DNA from: Gayadomonas joobiniege G7
Lineage (GTDB): Bacteria > Pseudomonadota > Gammaproteobacteria > Enterobacterales > Alteromonadaceae
DNA: 64,000 nucleotides
Direction of reading: 5' to 3'
NCBI RefSeq assembly: GCF_000300815.1
Contig: NZ_AMRX01000006.1
Span: 744,001-808,000 of the forward strand
Each line of letters opens with the position of its first letter. Position 1 is the stretch's first letter. Positions 28,165-37,865 of this stretch are shown in pieces. The notes beneath the pieces were generated by a model, which saw only the letters and a program-made list of their open reading frames with translations, was not told where the DNA came from and searched no databases. A program made the position numbers and the translations under genes.

Positions 28165-29829
28165 ATGTTAACCCGATTATTTGTCAAAGACTTTGCTATT
28201 GTTGACCAGCTTGAGATTGAAATCGATGCTGGCATGACCACTATTACTGGCGAAACCGGCGCAGGAAAATCCATTTCTATTGACGCTATCGGTTTATGTT
28301 TAGGGGCACGTGCCGATGCAGGTATGGTGAAAGCTGGCGCCGATAAAAGTGAAATTACCGCCACTTTTAACATTACTCAAATCCCTTCGGCTAGCCAATG
28401 GCTGTTAGAAAATGATTTATTAGAAGCAGATCAAGAAGACTGTATTATCCGCCGGGTGATCACTAAAGAAGGACGTTCTCGCGCTTACATAAATGGCGCG
28501 CCTGTGCCTGCTCAGCAATTAAAAGCATTAGCGCCATTATTAATTCATATTCACGGCCAACACGCCCATCAAATGCTGCTTAAAAGTGATTACCAGCTTT
28601 CTGTATTAGATCAGTTTGCAGCGCATAAACATTTATTGGCACAAACCCAACTGGCGTATCAAGGTTGGAACAAAATTAAAAACCAGTTAAAAGCATTACA
28701 AGAAGCACAAACACAACGTGACGCCAGAGCTCAATTGCTTGAGTATCAGGTTGCCGAGCTAGATGAATTTAACTTGCAAGAAGGCGAATTTAATCAGTTA
28801 GAAAGCGAATACAAAAAGCTTAATAATGCGGTCAATATTCTGCAAAACAGTCAGCAATGTTTTTCGATGTTGTACGATAATGATGAGCAAAATATGGTAT
28901 CTATGTTGAAAATGGTTAATCAAAAATTAACCGAAGCCAGCCGCTTCGACCCTGCCCTGCAAAACATTATAGATATGCTTAACGACGCCGAAATTCAGCT
29001 CACTGAAGCCAGCTATGAACTACGTGATTATATCGAAGATCAAGAGCCTGACCCGCAGCGATTGGCGGAATTAGAAAGTCGTATGTCTACGGCAATGGAT
29101 TTGGCACGCAAACACAAAGTAGAACCAGAAACGTTACCAGAAGTTCATCAAGCCCTTGCTCAAGAGTTTGATGAAATCAAACAAAATAACGCACAATCTA
29201 TCAGCTTAGAGGCCGAAGAAAAGCAAGCCGGCGAACAATATTGGTCAGCCGCCGAAAAACTCACTGAAAGCCGACAAAAAGCTGCTAAAAAATTAGCTAA
29301 AGCGGTGACTGCAAGTATGCAACAGCTAAACATGCAGCAAGGGGTTTTTAATATTGCCCTTAACAGATTGGACAAAGCCTCTAAAGCGGGCTCAGATGCC
29401 GTAGAGTTTGAGGTATGCGCCAACCCAGGACAGCCGATGCAAGCCATTAGCAAAGTGGCATCAGGCGGTGAACTATCACGCATCAGTTTAGCAATTCAAG
29501 TACTGACCTCATCACAGATGGAAACCCCAACGTTAATTTTTGATGAAGTTGATGTTGGTATCAGTGGCCCAACGGCTGCAGTGGTAGGAAAAATGCTACG
29601 CCAAATCGGTGAGCACAACCAGGTGATGTGTGTTACTCACCTGCCACAAGTTGCTGCCTGTGGCCACCAGCAAATGCAAGTAAGCAAAACAACGGATAAA
29701 CGTAAAACCACCACAAAAATGTATAAATTAACCGCAGAGCAGCGCATTAGCGAGCTTGCTCGTTTGTTAGGTGGTGATCAAATCACAGAAAATACCTTGC
29801 AAAACGCACGGGAACTCTTGGTGAGTTAA
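28165..29829 (+). CDS. recN: DNA repair protein RecN (SMC-like ATPase)
   Basis: RecN is an SMC-family ATPase that helps bring broken DNA ends together during double-strand-break repair with RecA. The ATG at 28165 is chosen over the upstream in-frame TTG (28138) because GGAGG (28153-28157) sits seven bases before it and the protein then begins MLTRLFVKDFAIVDQLEIE as in homologues. The product is 554 residues. Walker A GETGAGKS is at 29-36, a long Glu/Gln-rich coiled coil occupies about 150-380, the signature ASGGELSRISLAIQ lies late, and Walker B is TLIFDEVDVGISG. Two LexA boxes lie upstream, and a strong terminator follows. Confidence 0.97.
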   Translation: MLTRLFVKDFAIVDQLEIEIDAGMTTITGETGAGKSISIDAIGLCLGARADAGMVKAGADKSEITATFNITQIPSASQWLLENDLLEADQEDCIIRRVITKEGRSRAYINGAPVPAQQLKALAPLLIHIHGQHAHQMLLKSDYQLSVLDQFAAHKHLLAQTQLAYQGWNKIKNQLKALQEAQTQRDARAQLLEYQVAELDEFNLQEGEFNQLESEYKKLNNAVNILQNSQQCFSMLYDNDEQNMVSMLKMVNQKLTEASRFDPALQNIIDMLNDAEIQLTEASYELRDYIEDQEPDPQRLAELESRMSTAMDLARKHKVEPETLPEVHQALAQEFDEIKQNNAQSISLEAEEKQAGEQYWSAAEKLTESRQKAAKKLAKAVTASMQQLNMQQGVFNIALNRLDKASKAGSDAVEFEVCANPGQPMQAISKVASGGELSRISLAIQVLTSSQMETPTLIFDEVDVGISGPTAAVVGKMLRQIGEHNQVMCVTHLPQVAACGHQQMQVSKTTDKRKTTTKMYKLTAEQRISELARLLGGDQITENTLQNARELLVS

Positions 29830-29880
29830 AATAGCAAAACTCAAATACACAGCTCAATTTTGTTGAAGTTTAGATACAAA

Positions 29881-29907
29881 AACCCCGCCTAAAAGCGGGG
29901 TTTTTAT
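29881..29907. terminator. Bidirectional terminator between recN and ydiJ
   Basis: AACCCCGC (29881-29888) pairs with GCGGGGTT (29895-29902) across a CTAAAA loop, followed by TTTTA. On the opposite strand AAAAACCCC gives a shorter tail. It lies between the convergent recN and ydiJ genes. Confidence 0.88.
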
Positions 29908-29937
29908 TTAAACAGGTGTTTTTTCACTCGCTATCAT

Positions 29938-32900
29938 TTACGACAATAACTCTAACAAAGCTTGCACTGGGTGTTTAGGTTTAAAACCATCTTCCCGCTT
30001 TACTTGAGAGCGACAAGAATAACCAGTCGCCAGTATATTTTCCTGCGCTTGATTAGCCAGTTTAGGTTGCCAGCTTTGGCGATAGATGATCTGTGAGTTT
30101 TTTAAATGACTGGCTTCATGGCCATAAGTCCCTGCCATACCACAACAACCTACTGCCACAGGGGTTAATTTTGCGCCTGCTCTCGCGAATATCGCTTGCC
30201 AATCTTTTTGGGAACTCGCTGCCGAGGTTTTTTCTGAGCAGTGGGCAAACAACTTAAAGTTCTGTTGGTAATCTTTTGTTGTTTTTGGCAATGCCACTTG
30301 TTTTAACCATTCGTGCGGTAACATGACTTCAAAATCACCGCGTTCGTCAGCTAATACTTTATTGTACTCATCACGATAGGTTAATACCAAACTCGGATCT
30401 GTTCCCACCATAGGAATATGCAACTGCTGGAGCTGGTTTAAAAAGTCGGCAGCATTTTTAGCCGTTTTAGCAAACTGTCGTAAAAAACCTTTTACATGCT
30501 GCGGTTTACCATTTGGTAAAAACGGCAATAAAATAGCTCGATAACCAAGTCGATTAATGAGTTTAATCCAATCGGCAACCACATCTGCTTCGTAAAAGCT
30601 GGTGAAAGGGTCCTGCACAACCGCAACCAATTTTAATCGCTCACTTTCAGACATTTGCTGCAAGCGATTTAAGTCCCAATCCAATACATCTAATTGAGTC
30701 ACTCGTTGCGCCAAAGTAGGCACGCTTAATTTTGGTGTGTCCACATAACCGACACTTTTTTCGATAAGTTGTGCCGTGACTGGATTTTGCACCAATGCAT
30801 TAAACAAACGTGGTGCTTTTGCCATTAACGGTGCAGTTTTTTCAACCGAACCGACTAAATAATCTTTGAACGGGCGACTATAACGGCTGTAATACAAATT
30901 TAAAAAACGTGCTCTAAAACCAGGGACGTCCACTTTAATTGGGCATTGGCTAGAACAGGCTTTACAAGCTAAACATTCTTCCATTGATTGCATCACTTCA
31001 TGCGAATAATCATATTCACCAGACTGTTTAGCTTGAGTATTGCGCCAGCGGGCAAACCAAGATGAATCCGACTCACCTTTTAAAATGGCTTTTTCTTCCT
31101 GAATAAAATCTATGCCTTGATTACCCAGCTGTCTTAACCACTCTCGCATTAAACCAGCACGGCCTTTTGGGCTATGGCGACGATCACGGGTTGCTTTATA
31201 CGACGGGCACATAGGACTACTGGTATCCCAGTTAAAACACAAGCCGTTACCGTTACAATTCATCGCTGTATCGACACTATCACGCACTTGCACCGGAATT
31301 TGTCGGTCGTAATAACCACGTTTGGTCGCATCTACACTAACAATCGACTCTGAACTGTCTATTGGCGTACAGATTTTGCCAGGATTCACTCGGTTGTCTG
31401 GATCAAAAACCGTTTTTATTTTACGCAACTCGTTAAATAATTCTTCCCCAAAAAAGTCAGGACCGTATTCGCTGCGGTAACCTTTTCCATGCTCACCCCA
31501 CATTAAACCACCATATCTGGCGGTTAATTCAACCACCTTATCTGAGATAGTGCGCAATACAGTTTCTTGCTCTGGATCTGTCATATCCAAAGCAGGACGC
31601 ACATGCAATACACCAGCGTCTACGTGGCCAAACATGCCGTAATTTAAACCGTATTCGTCTAATAAGGTGCGAAATTCCATTATAAAATCGGCTAAATTTT
31701 CAGGCGGCACACCAGTGTCTTCGGCAAAAGCAATGGGTTTTTTAGGCCCTTTAGCATTTCCAAGCAAGCCGACCGCTTTTTTGCGCATATCATAAATCGT
31801 TTGAATACTGGCTAAGTCGGAAGTGACCTGATAACCAATCACACCACCTGAACCTGTTTCAATCAGGGCATCTAAGCGCTTACACAAAATAGCGAGTTTA
31901 CCTTCAATATCACTGGCCTCTACCGCGTTAAACTCAACAATGTTTAGCCCTTCCATTATTTTGCCTGGTACATCTTGAATTAACGATTTTACGGATTCCC
32001 AAATAATATCTTCACGCGCTAAATTTAAAACTTTGCTATCAACGGTTTCTACCGATGTCGCTTGTGCTTCGACTAAAAATGGCGCATTGCGTAACGCAGA
32101 TTCAAAACTGTCGTATTTCACGTTTACCAAGGTTTTAAACGGTGCAATTGGTGTGATATTTAGTTTAGCTTCGGCAACAAAACCAAGTGAGCCTTCGGCA
32201 CCTGTGATCACTCGGCCTAAATCAAATTCAGTTAAATCCTCGTTAAATACATGCTCTAAATCATAACCGGTTAAAAAGCGGTTCATGCGTGGGAATTTAG
32301 CTAAAATTTGCTCGCGTTTATCGCGACACGTATTTAATACTTGACGGTAAATACGACCTGTTAACGAGTCTTGCTCGGCAATCTTTTCGGCTTCGGCGGT
32401 TGGCATTTTGGCCGTTTCTAAAATATCGCCGCCTAATAAAACAGTTTTCATCGCCAATACATGCTGACTGGTTTTACCGTAGACTAAAGATCCCTGGCCA
32501 GAGGCATCGGTACTGATCATACCGCCGATAGTTGCGCGGTTACTGGTGCTTAAGTCGGGTGCAAAAAAGAAACCATGTGGTTTTAAAAAAGCATTTAACT
32601 GGTCTTTAACGACCCCACTTTCAACTTTAACCCACCCTTCTTCGGCGTTAAAATCTAAAATATGATTCATGTGGCGGCTCATATCCACCACTATACCAGA
32701 AGTTAACGATTGACCATTCGTGCCAGTTCCACCACCTCGCGGAGAAAACTTAACTTGTTTAAATTCGTCTTTGGCCGCGAGTTTGTTTAGAACGACTAAG
32801 TCGTCAGCATGCTTTGGCAAGACCACAGCTTGCGGTAAGTTTTGATAGACACTGTTGTCGGTAGCCACTGAAAAACGACTCGCGTATGTGGTTTCTATCT

Positions 32901-32988
32901 CACCACTAAAATCAGAAGCTTCTAATGCGCTCAAAAATGCTAAATATTCTTTTTTAATTGCGTCAACTTGGGTCAGACGTGGGATCAT
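29938..32988 (-). CDS. ydiJ: FAD/[4Fe-4S] D-2-hydroxyglutarate dehydrogenase family protein (YdiJ)
   Basis: The 1016-residue fusion enzyme closely matches the length of E. coli YdiJ (about 1018), which oxidises D-2-hydroxyglutarate. The N-terminal PCMH-type FAD domain has FSPRGGGTGTNGQSLTSG and TIGGMISTDASGQGS. The GlcD-type C-terminal lobe ends at HGKGYRSEYGP...NPGKI. A ferredoxin-like segment follows with Cys672-x2-Cys675-x2-Cys678-x3-Cys682-Pro, and near the end a CCG-type motif (GCCGMAGTYGHE). It probably feeds electrons to the respiratory chain from the cytoplasmic face of the membrane (family knowledge). It is a single gene with its own promoter region at 32989-33074, not an operon member. 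Confidence 0.9.
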   Translation of the reverse strand: MIPRLTQVDAIKKEYLAFLSALEASDFSGEIETTYASRFSVATDNSVYQNLPQAVVLPKHADDLVVLNKLAAKDEFKQVKFSPRGGGTGTNGQSLTSGIVVDMSRHMNHILDFNAEEGWVKVESGVVKDQLNAFLKPHGFFFAPDLSTSNRATIGGMISTDASGQGSLVYGKTSQHVLAMKTVLLGGDILETAKMPTAEAEKIAEQDSLTGRIYRQVLNTCRDKREQILAKFPRMNRFLTGYDLEHVFNEDLTEFDLGRVITGAEGSLGFVAEAKLNITPIAPFKTLVNVKYDSFESALRNAPFLVEAQATSVETVDSKVLNLAREDIIWESVKSLIQDVPGKIMEGLNIVEFNAVEASDIEGKLAILCKRLDALIETGSGGVIGYQVTSDLASIQTIYDMRKKAVGLLGNAKGPKKPIAFAEDTGVPPENLADFIMEFRTLLDEYGLNYGMFGHVDAGVLHVRPALDMTDPEQETVLRTISDKVVELTARYGGLMWGEHGKGYRSEYGPDFFGEELFNELRKIKTVFDPDNRVNPGKICTPIDSSESIVSVDATKRGYYDRQIPVQVRDSVDTAMNCNGNGLCFNWDTSSPMCPSYKATRDRRHSPKGRAGLMREWLRQLGNQGIDFIQEEKAILKGESDSSWFARWRNTQAKQSGEYDYSHEVMQSMEECLACKACSSQCPIKVDVPGFRARFLNLYYSRYSRPFKDYLVGSVEKTAPLMAKAPRLFNALVQNPVTAQLIEKSVGYVDTPKLSVPTLAQRVTQLDVLDWDLNRLQQMSESERLKLVAVVQDPFTSFYEADVVADWIKLINRLGYRAILLPFLPNGKPQHVKGFLRQFAKTAKNAADFLNQLQQLHIPMVGTDPSLVLTYRDEYNKVLADERGDFEVMLPHEWLKQVALPKTTKDYQQNFKLFAHCSEKTSAASSQKDWQAIFARAGAKLTPVAVGCCGMAGTYGHEASHLKNSQIIYRQSWQPKLANQAQENILATGYSCRSQVKREDGFKPKHPVQALLELLS

Positions 32989-33074
32989 ACGGCCTTGCTC
33001 AATTACTGAAATTGACGCAAATTATATCAAAACTTTAGATTCTCGTATCGCGCTTTTTAACTTAAAAGTTGTTT

Positions 33075-33581
33075 TTAGTGCTCTACAAAAACCATTTTAT
33101 GGCGCTCAAAACCCTTAGATTCAGCAAATTGTATAAGATTATCAAGTTTTGTTTTTTCAATTTTAGGGCTGCGCGACAAGATCCAAAAATAATCTCTATC
33201 TGGACCCGTTACCAAAGCCGTTTGATAATCGTTATCAAGCGAAAAAATAACATAAGAGGAATAAAAAGGACCAAAAAAAGAGACCGCCAGATGTCCTTTC
33301 GTTTTATCATCAACAAAATGAGCTTTTCCTTCAGCCTGCTGCCAACGCGACTCTTCTGGATCAAAACCTCGGTTGATCACTTTCACATCACCATTTGGTT
33401 TGAGCGAATATTCGGCAGTAACTTGGCGCAATCCTTCTTCAAAACTATGATCGTAACGGGCAATTTCGTACCATTTTCCCAGATACTTAGATAAGTTAAA
33501 ATTGTCAACCGGTTGGATACCCGATGGCGTTGAGGTACAAGCGGCTAACAATACAATTGCACACAATACAAGCTGCTTCAT
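33075..33581 (-). CDS. blc: Bacterial lipocalin (Blc-type outer-membrane lipoprotein)
   Basis: The ATG at 33581 is preferred to an in-frame TTG at 33596 because AGGAG lies just upstream of it and the protein then begins MKQLVLCAIVLLAAC, a lipoprotein signal with Cys15. The product is 168 residues. The lipocalin G-x-W motif is KYLGKWYEIARYD, and the later NRGFD, GPFYSSY(V)I and second conserved block DRDYFWILSR match Blc. Blc binds lysophospholipids or fatty acids at the outer membrane and is linked to envelope stress. It is followed on the same strand by ydiJ after 86 bases. Confidence 0.92.
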   Translation of the reverse strand: MKQLVLCAIVLLAACTSTPSGIQPVDNFNLSKYLGKWYEIARYDHSFEEGLRQVTAEYSLKPNGDVKVINRGFDPEESRWQQAEGKAHFVDDKTKGHLAVSFFGPFYSSYVIFSLDNDYQTALVTGPDRDYFWILSRSPKIEKTKLDNLIQFAESKGFERHKMVFVEH

Positions 33582-33768
33582 TTTTTTCTCCTGCAAATAA
33601 AATTTTATTACGCAAGTTGAATGCTTTTAGACTATTTTAAAAAAAATAATTGCCGCAGTTACATTCGTAGTGACACTAAAATTTAGTTTTGAGTTGTTCG
33701 TGTATGGCGCTCTGGGCACCGGCTTAGATAAAAGTTAGTGCTAGACACTTGATACCGGAAACACCAAT

Positions 33769-35370
33769 GTGAAACTCAGATACTATCTAATTATTATTTT
33801 TATCTTTTTTACGTCGGTTCAGACTATTCTCAATTTATATCTGTTTAAAAATTACCAAAAACAATTAATTACCGGTAATGTAGCCTCGATTTCACAAATT
33901 GAGTTGAACCTGATTAATGCCTCTGCTGATCTATTTGATGATACAGTAAATATGATTGCCAGTCGCACTAGCTTGATTCAAGCTGTTGTCGCTTGGCAGC
34001 AACATCAGGATGTCGAAGCAAAAAACAACATTAATGATTTGATATTAGATACTTACAATAGTTTTAATTTGGTAAAATGGATTCAGGTATACGACGATAA
34101 CGGACAAATAATCACTTATGCTCCACGTTCAAATACAATCCAGCCTTTAAATTATGATTATGCGAACAATATGGTTGCGGTTGCTGAAAATCAGAAGATA
34201 GTATTGCGCATTGAAAAGCCATTAATCTCTAATCAAAAAACGATAGGTTCAATTGAGATTGCTTTTAATAGCAATTTCATCCACAAAATTATTGCCCGAA
34301 GCAACCCAAGTGGTCTGCCAGTTGAAACCGTTTTAGCAGCCCGTATGTTAAGTTCAGAGGAAACCTTTGTAACTTTTAACACCGGCGAAGACACCAAAAT
34401 TAGATCCGCTAGCCTGACCGTTGCTAAAGACAGTCCTATTGGCAAAGCGCAATCAGGTCAAACCGGCGTTTGGGATGGTGTGAAAGATGAAAGTGGCCGC
34501 AAGCTACTCGCAAGCACCCACTATTTGGATGAACTTCAGCTTGCTGTGATTGGCCAAATGGAAGTATCTGAACTTGATGCTTTAATAAATAAAAATTCGC
34601 AGCAAATTTTTAAGGTATATTTATATGCTGCTTTTACCGCTATTTTATTCTATTGGTTAATAGCTGCTAATATCACCCGCCCTTTGGTCCGCGTAAGCGA
34701 AAATGCCAAACGCATTGTTAAAAATAACCATATTCCACTTTATCAACCCAATTACATTTCCGAGATAAATCAATTGCAAGACAGCTTGATTAAAATGGCA
34801 AAAAATCTAAAAAAGAAACAAAAAAACACTCACGATAGACATCAAGCACAAACCAAACAACTAAAACTAGCCGCTAACTTAGACCCGCTTACAGGTTTGT
34901 ATAACCGACGTGTCATTGATACTGAGCTTCCCAAAGAAATTAATCGTGCGCTGCGCTACCAACACCCTTTATCTTTGGCCATGGTAGATTTAGACCATTT
35001 TAAACAGGTTAATGACACCTATGGCCATTGCGCCGGTGACCAGGTACTTTCAGCAGTTGCAAAACATTTAATAAAAAATGTTCGTAAAACTGATTCTGTC
35101 ATGCGCTTTGGCGGTGAAGAATTTTGTATATTAATGCCATCGTCAGATCTTAAAAGTTCATTTCATTTGTTAAATCGTCTTCGCCTCGGTATCGCTGAGC
35201 TCACTACTTTTTATCAAGCACAAAACATACGTATTACCGCAAGCTTTGGTTTAACCGCACTAAGCGAAACAAACGACACCTCAGAAAACCTTATTGAACA
35301 AGCTGATCAAGCGTTATATAAAGCAAAACAAAATGGCCGAAATCAGGTTATCTGTTACCAACAAAATTAG
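33769..35370 (+). CDS. Diguanylate cyclase with periplasmic sensor domain
   Basis: The 533-residue membrane protein has an N-terminal helix (residues about 5-22) and a periplasmic Cache-like sensing region (about 30-285) containing VKWIQVYDDNGQIITYAP. A second helix spans about 288-306 and a HAMP-like linker starts at ITRPLVRVSENAK. The GGDEF domain has its active site as GGEEF at 448-452 and an upstream RKTD inhibitory I-site five residues before it, so product feedback is expected. It synthesises c-di-GMP from two GTP. The start is GTG 33769. Its stop overlaps the convergent scpA stop. With the HD-GYP protein at 19.9-20.9 kb the window encodes both making and breaking of c-di-GMP. Confidence 0.93.
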   Translation: MKLRYYLIIIFIFFTSVQTILNLYLFKNYQKQLITGNVASISQIELNLINASADLFDDTVNMIASRTSLIQAVVAWQQHQDVEAKNNINDLILDTYNSFNLVKWIQVYDDNGQIITYAPRSNTIQPLNYDYANNMVAVAENQKIVLRIEKPLISNQKTIGSIEIAFNSNFIHKIIARSNPSGLPVETVLAARMLSSEETFVTFNTGEDTKIRSASLTVAKDSPIGKAQSGQTGVWDGVKDESGRKLLASTHYLDELQLAVIGQMEVSELDALINKNSQQIFKVYLYAAFTAILFYWLIAANITRPLVRVSENAKRIVKNNHIPLYQPNYISEINQLQDSLIKMAKNLKKKQKNTHDRHQAQTKQLKLAANLDPLTGLYNRRVIDTELPKEINRALRYQHPLSLAMVDLDHFKQVNDTYGHCAGDQVLSAVAKHLIKNVRKTDSVMRFGGEEFCILMPSSDLKSSFHLLNRLRLGIAELTTFYQAQNIRITASFGLTALSETNDTSENLIEQADQALYKAKQNGRNQVICYQQN

Positions 35371-36161
35371 TTTATCAGGCTAACATAAAACCGATCCGAA
35401 TCTGCCGCGGTTACCATTTTAATTTGTTGGCCTTTTAGCAGTTCTAAAACCGCCAGAAAAGTAACCACAACTCCGCTTTTTCCTTCTTCTACAGTAAAGA
35501 GTGCAATAAATTCGATTTGTGCTGTCTCGCTTAAACGCTCTAAAATTAAACTCATCCGTGCCCGAGTAGATAAAGTTTCGGCTTTAATTTGGTGGTGTTT
35601 GAAATGGCTGGCTCTTTTTAGCACGCCCGCAAATGCAATGACCAACTCACGTATATCCACATCCGGCTCAATCAACACGGATTCACAATCGGGAACAAAT
35701 ACACTTTGACTAAAAAAATCCCGCTCCAGCCTTGGTTGCTCATCAAGTGCAACAGCGGCTTTTTTAATCACTTCGTATTCTTTTAAGCGACGCACAAGTT
35801 CAGCTCTAGGATCGGCTTCTTCTTCATCATCTTTAGCTAGTTTAGGTAATAAAATACGGGATTTTATTTCTGCTAACATCGCGGCCATTAGCAAATATTC
35901 GGCCGCCATCTCTAAATCGACTTCTTTCATTAGCTCAACATATTCCATGTACTGCTCTGTCACTTGTCGGATTGGAATATCAGCAATTTCAAATTTTTGT
36001 TTGCGAATTAAATATAATAATAAATCGAGAGGCCCTTCAAATGATTCCAAAATCACTTCAAGCGCATGTGGTGGGATAAACAAATCTTCCGGTTTGTTTA
36101 TTAATGCTTCGCCCTTGACATAAGCCAAAGGCAGCTCTCTTTGTATCGCGGCCTGATTCAT
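35367..36161 (-). CDS. scpA: Segregation and condensation protein A
   Basis: The 264-residue kleisin-family partner of SMC has an N-terminal signature FEGPLDLLLYLIRKQKFEIADIPI that is diagnostic for ScpA. A central acidic segment (AKDDEEEADPRAELVRRLKEYEVIKKAA) follows, and a C-terminal winged-helix ends in LAVLELLKGQQIKM. It closes the SMC ring for chromosome condensation. It is the last gene of a minus-strand run with yciO and rnm, overlapping yciO by one base. The partner scpB, usually immediately downstream in related bacteria, is not here; a diguanylate cyclase gene faces it instead. Confidence 0.94.
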   Translation of the reverse strand: MNQAAIQRELPLAYVKGEALINKPEDLFIPPHALEVILESFEGPLDLLLYLIRKQKFEIADIPIRQVTEQYMEYVELMKEVDLEMAAEYLLMAAMLAEIKSRILLPKLAKDDEEEADPRAELVRRLKEYEVIKKAAVALDEQPRLERDFFSQSVFVPDCESVLIEPDVDIRELVIAFAGVLKRASHFKHHQIKAETLSTRARMSLILERLSETAQIEFIALFTVEEGKSGVVVTFLAVLELLKGQQIKMVTAADSDRFYVSLIN

Positions 36162-36781
36162 TATTCAAATGGCTCAGTATTACCATTGCCAGCGCGCACA
36201 ACCACAGGTTGCTCATCGTATAAATCTATCACTGTGGTGGGCGTTTCTTGCAAAATGCCACCGTGAATAATTAGATCGACACTATGCTCTAACTTATCTC
36301 GGATCTCTTCCGGATCAGCTTCGGCAAAATCATTGCCTGGTAAAATTAAACTGGATGACATCAGTGGCTCATCCAACATCTTTAACAGCTCAAGGGTGAT
36401 AGTATTGTTCGGGATCCGAATCCCAATGCTTTTACGTTTAGGGTTTTGTAAACGTCGAGGCACTTCTCGGGTTGCTTTAAAAATAAAAGTATAGGGTCCA
36501 GGCGTATTATTTTTTAATAAACGAAAACTGGTATTACCTACTTTAGCGTAAACAGATAATTCAGAAACATCTTGGCAAACCAGGGTAAAATCATGGTCCA
36601 TGTCGAGTGCACGAATGCGGCATATTTTTTCTAGCGCCTGTTTATTTCCAACTTGGCAGCCAATGGCATAACCTGAGTCGGTTGGATAAACAACCACTCC
36701 ACCTTGGCGGATGATTTCAACCGCTTGTTTAAGTAACCGGGCTTGCGGATTGTCTGGATGGATATAAAAAAATTGACTCAT
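36161..36781 (-). CDS. yciO: YciO (Sua5/YrdC-family) protein
   Basis: The 206-residue protein matches the length of E. coli YciO. The YrdC fold is seen in GGVVVYPTDSGYAIGCQ, GPYTFIFKATREVPRRLQNPKRKSIGIRIP and a C-terminal TPTTVIDL. It shares the double-stranded-RNA-binding surface of Sua5/TsaC, which make threonylcarbamoyl-AMP for tRNA t6A. YciO's own role is not established. It lies 16 bases after rnm and overlaps scpA by one base, so it is in one transcript with both. Confidence 0.92.
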   Translation of the reverse strand: MSQFFYIHPDNPQARLLKQAVEIIRQGGVVVYPTDSGYAIGCQVGNKQALEKICRIRALDMDHDFTLVCQDVSELSVYAKVGNTSFRLLKNNTPGPYTFIFKATREVPRRLQNPKRKSIGIRIPNNTITLELLKMLDEPLMSSSLILPGNDFAEADPEEIRDKLEHSVDLIIHGGILQETPTTVIDLYDEQPVVVRAGNGNTEPFE

Positions 36782-36797
36782 AAAAACACTCCCGGGT

Positions 36798-37667
36798 TTA
36801 ACCCCTTGTCAAAAAAGACCAGTTATGCCAAATCGGCTGACATAACTCTGGTAATGGTAATAGTTGGCCAAGTTCGTTATGCCCGCCAACTCGATGAAAA
36901 TCAGAACCTTGTGATGCGCTTAAATTAGCCTGCTTAGCATAATTAGCTAATTGAATGAGTTCATTATTATTTTGTCTAGGTAAACCGACCTCAATTGCAT
37001 CCCCTCGCATTTGAGCAAATTCGGTGACTAAACGGCGTACCCATTTATTATTTAAATCATAGCGTGTTGGATGTGCAAGTACAGCTTGCCCGCCAGCGGC
37101 GTGAATTAATTCAATCGCATGTTCGGGACTCATCCACTGCGGCGGGACATAAGTTTTACCTTTGCGGCCAAGATATTTATCAAATGCTTTTTGGATATGG
37201 TTTACGTAACCCTCCTGCAATAAATATCGTGCAAAATGCACCCTAGAAATACTATCCCCTTTGGCCATATCGCTTATTTTTTCAAACAAAGCATCGCCAT
37301 CTAATTCGGGGAGCACTCGCGCTAACTTTTCTGCAATTTTACGAGCACGTGTTTCACGAGATGCAATTTGCTGTTGCAGTGCCTCGGTTAACGCTGCATT
37401 GTCCGGCGCAATATTTAAACCAAGGATATGGATCTCAAATCCATGCCAACGGGTTGATATTTCAACACCATTAATCAGTTGCAATGCTAATTTGTGTTTT
37501 TTGATCGCATCAGCAGCTGGTATTAAAGCATCAATGCAATCATGATCTGTGATTGCCAATACCTGCACATCTTTATTCGCTGCTCGCAACACTAATTCTT
37601 CAGGGCTCAATTCACCATCGGAACAAAAAGTATGGCTGTGAAGGTCTATTTTAAATCGAGCGCTCAA
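36798..37667 (-). CDS. rnm: PHP-domain 5'-3' exoribonuclease RNase AM (TrpH/YciV)
   Basis: The 289-residue PHP-family phosphoesterase has the metal-binding DLHSHTFCSDGELSPEELV at the N-terminus, ITDHDC, a middle NGVEIST and late HPTRYDL, GSDFH. E. coli RNase AM (YciV, formerly TrpH) matures the 5' ends of 23S/5S rRNA and degrades short RNAs and 3',5'-bisphosphates. The gene is divergent from the trp operon, the same layout as in E. coli. It heads the rnm-yciO-scpA transcript. Confidence 0.92.
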   Translation of the reverse strand: MSARFKIDLHSHTFCSDGELSPEELVLRAANKDVQVLAITDHDCIDALIPAADAIKKHKLALQLINGVEISTRWHGFEIHILGLNIAPDNAALTEALQQQIASRETRARKIAEKLARVLPELDGDALFEKISDMAKGDSISRVHFARYLLQEGYVNHIQKAFDKYLGRKGKTYVPPQWMSPEHAIELIHAAGGQAVLAHPTRYDLNNKWVRRLVTEFAQMRGDAIEVGLPRQNNNELIQLANYAKQANLSASQGSDFHRVGGHNELGQLLPLPELCQPIWHNWSFLTRG

Positions 37668-37698
37668 AGTAATTCCTTAGTGTTAATTTAAAAAAAGG

Positions 37699-37704
37699 TT
37701 GACT
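37699..37704 (+). promoter_or_regulatory. Possible -35 element of the trp promoter
   Basis: TTGACT lies about 55 bases before the leader peptide start. No good -10 occurs at 16-18 bases (TTCATT or TCATTA only), and I see no convincing TrpR operator, so the promoter is only approximately placed. Region 37668-38019 also holds the leader peptide and attenuator listed separately. The stretch 37882-38019 shows nothing else beyond a purine-rich ribosome site. Confidence 0.35.
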
Positions 37705-37758
37705 TTAACATGAATATAGGTTTCATTAGACATATTAATTATTTATGGAATTTCAACC

Positions 37759-37818
37759 GTGTACACAGCAAAACAAACAACTCAATTAACTTTAATTTGG
37801 TGGTGGAGCTTCACTTAG
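37759..37818 (+). CDS. trpL: trp operon leader peptide (three consecutive Trp codons)
   Basis: The short ORF GTG...TAG encodes 19 residues, MYTAKQTTQLTLIWWWSFT, with three adjacent UGG codons six to four codons before the stop. GGAA lies eight bases upstream as a ribosome site. It is followed by a region-2 segment (GCGGGCT at 37821-37827) and a terminator hairpin. Ribosome stalling at the Trp codons when charged tRNA-Trp is scarce would favour the antiterminator and let transcription reach trpE. Confidence 0.88.
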   Translation: MYTAKQTTQLTLIWWWSFT

Positions 37819-37820
37819 GT

Positions 37821-37865
37821 GCGGGCTAGCTGTGTATTGTTGCAATTTTAAGCAAAAAAGCCCGC
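37821..37865 (+). promoter_or_regulatory. trp antiterminator (2:3) stem
   Basis: GCGGGCT at 37821-37827 is perfectly complementary to AGCCCGC at 37859-37865, the 5' arm of the terminator. Formation of this stem excludes the terminator. AGC and CAC in the leader peptide's end (37807-37814) can pair with GTG and GCT (37819-37827) as the protective 1:2 stem. Confidence 0.85.
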
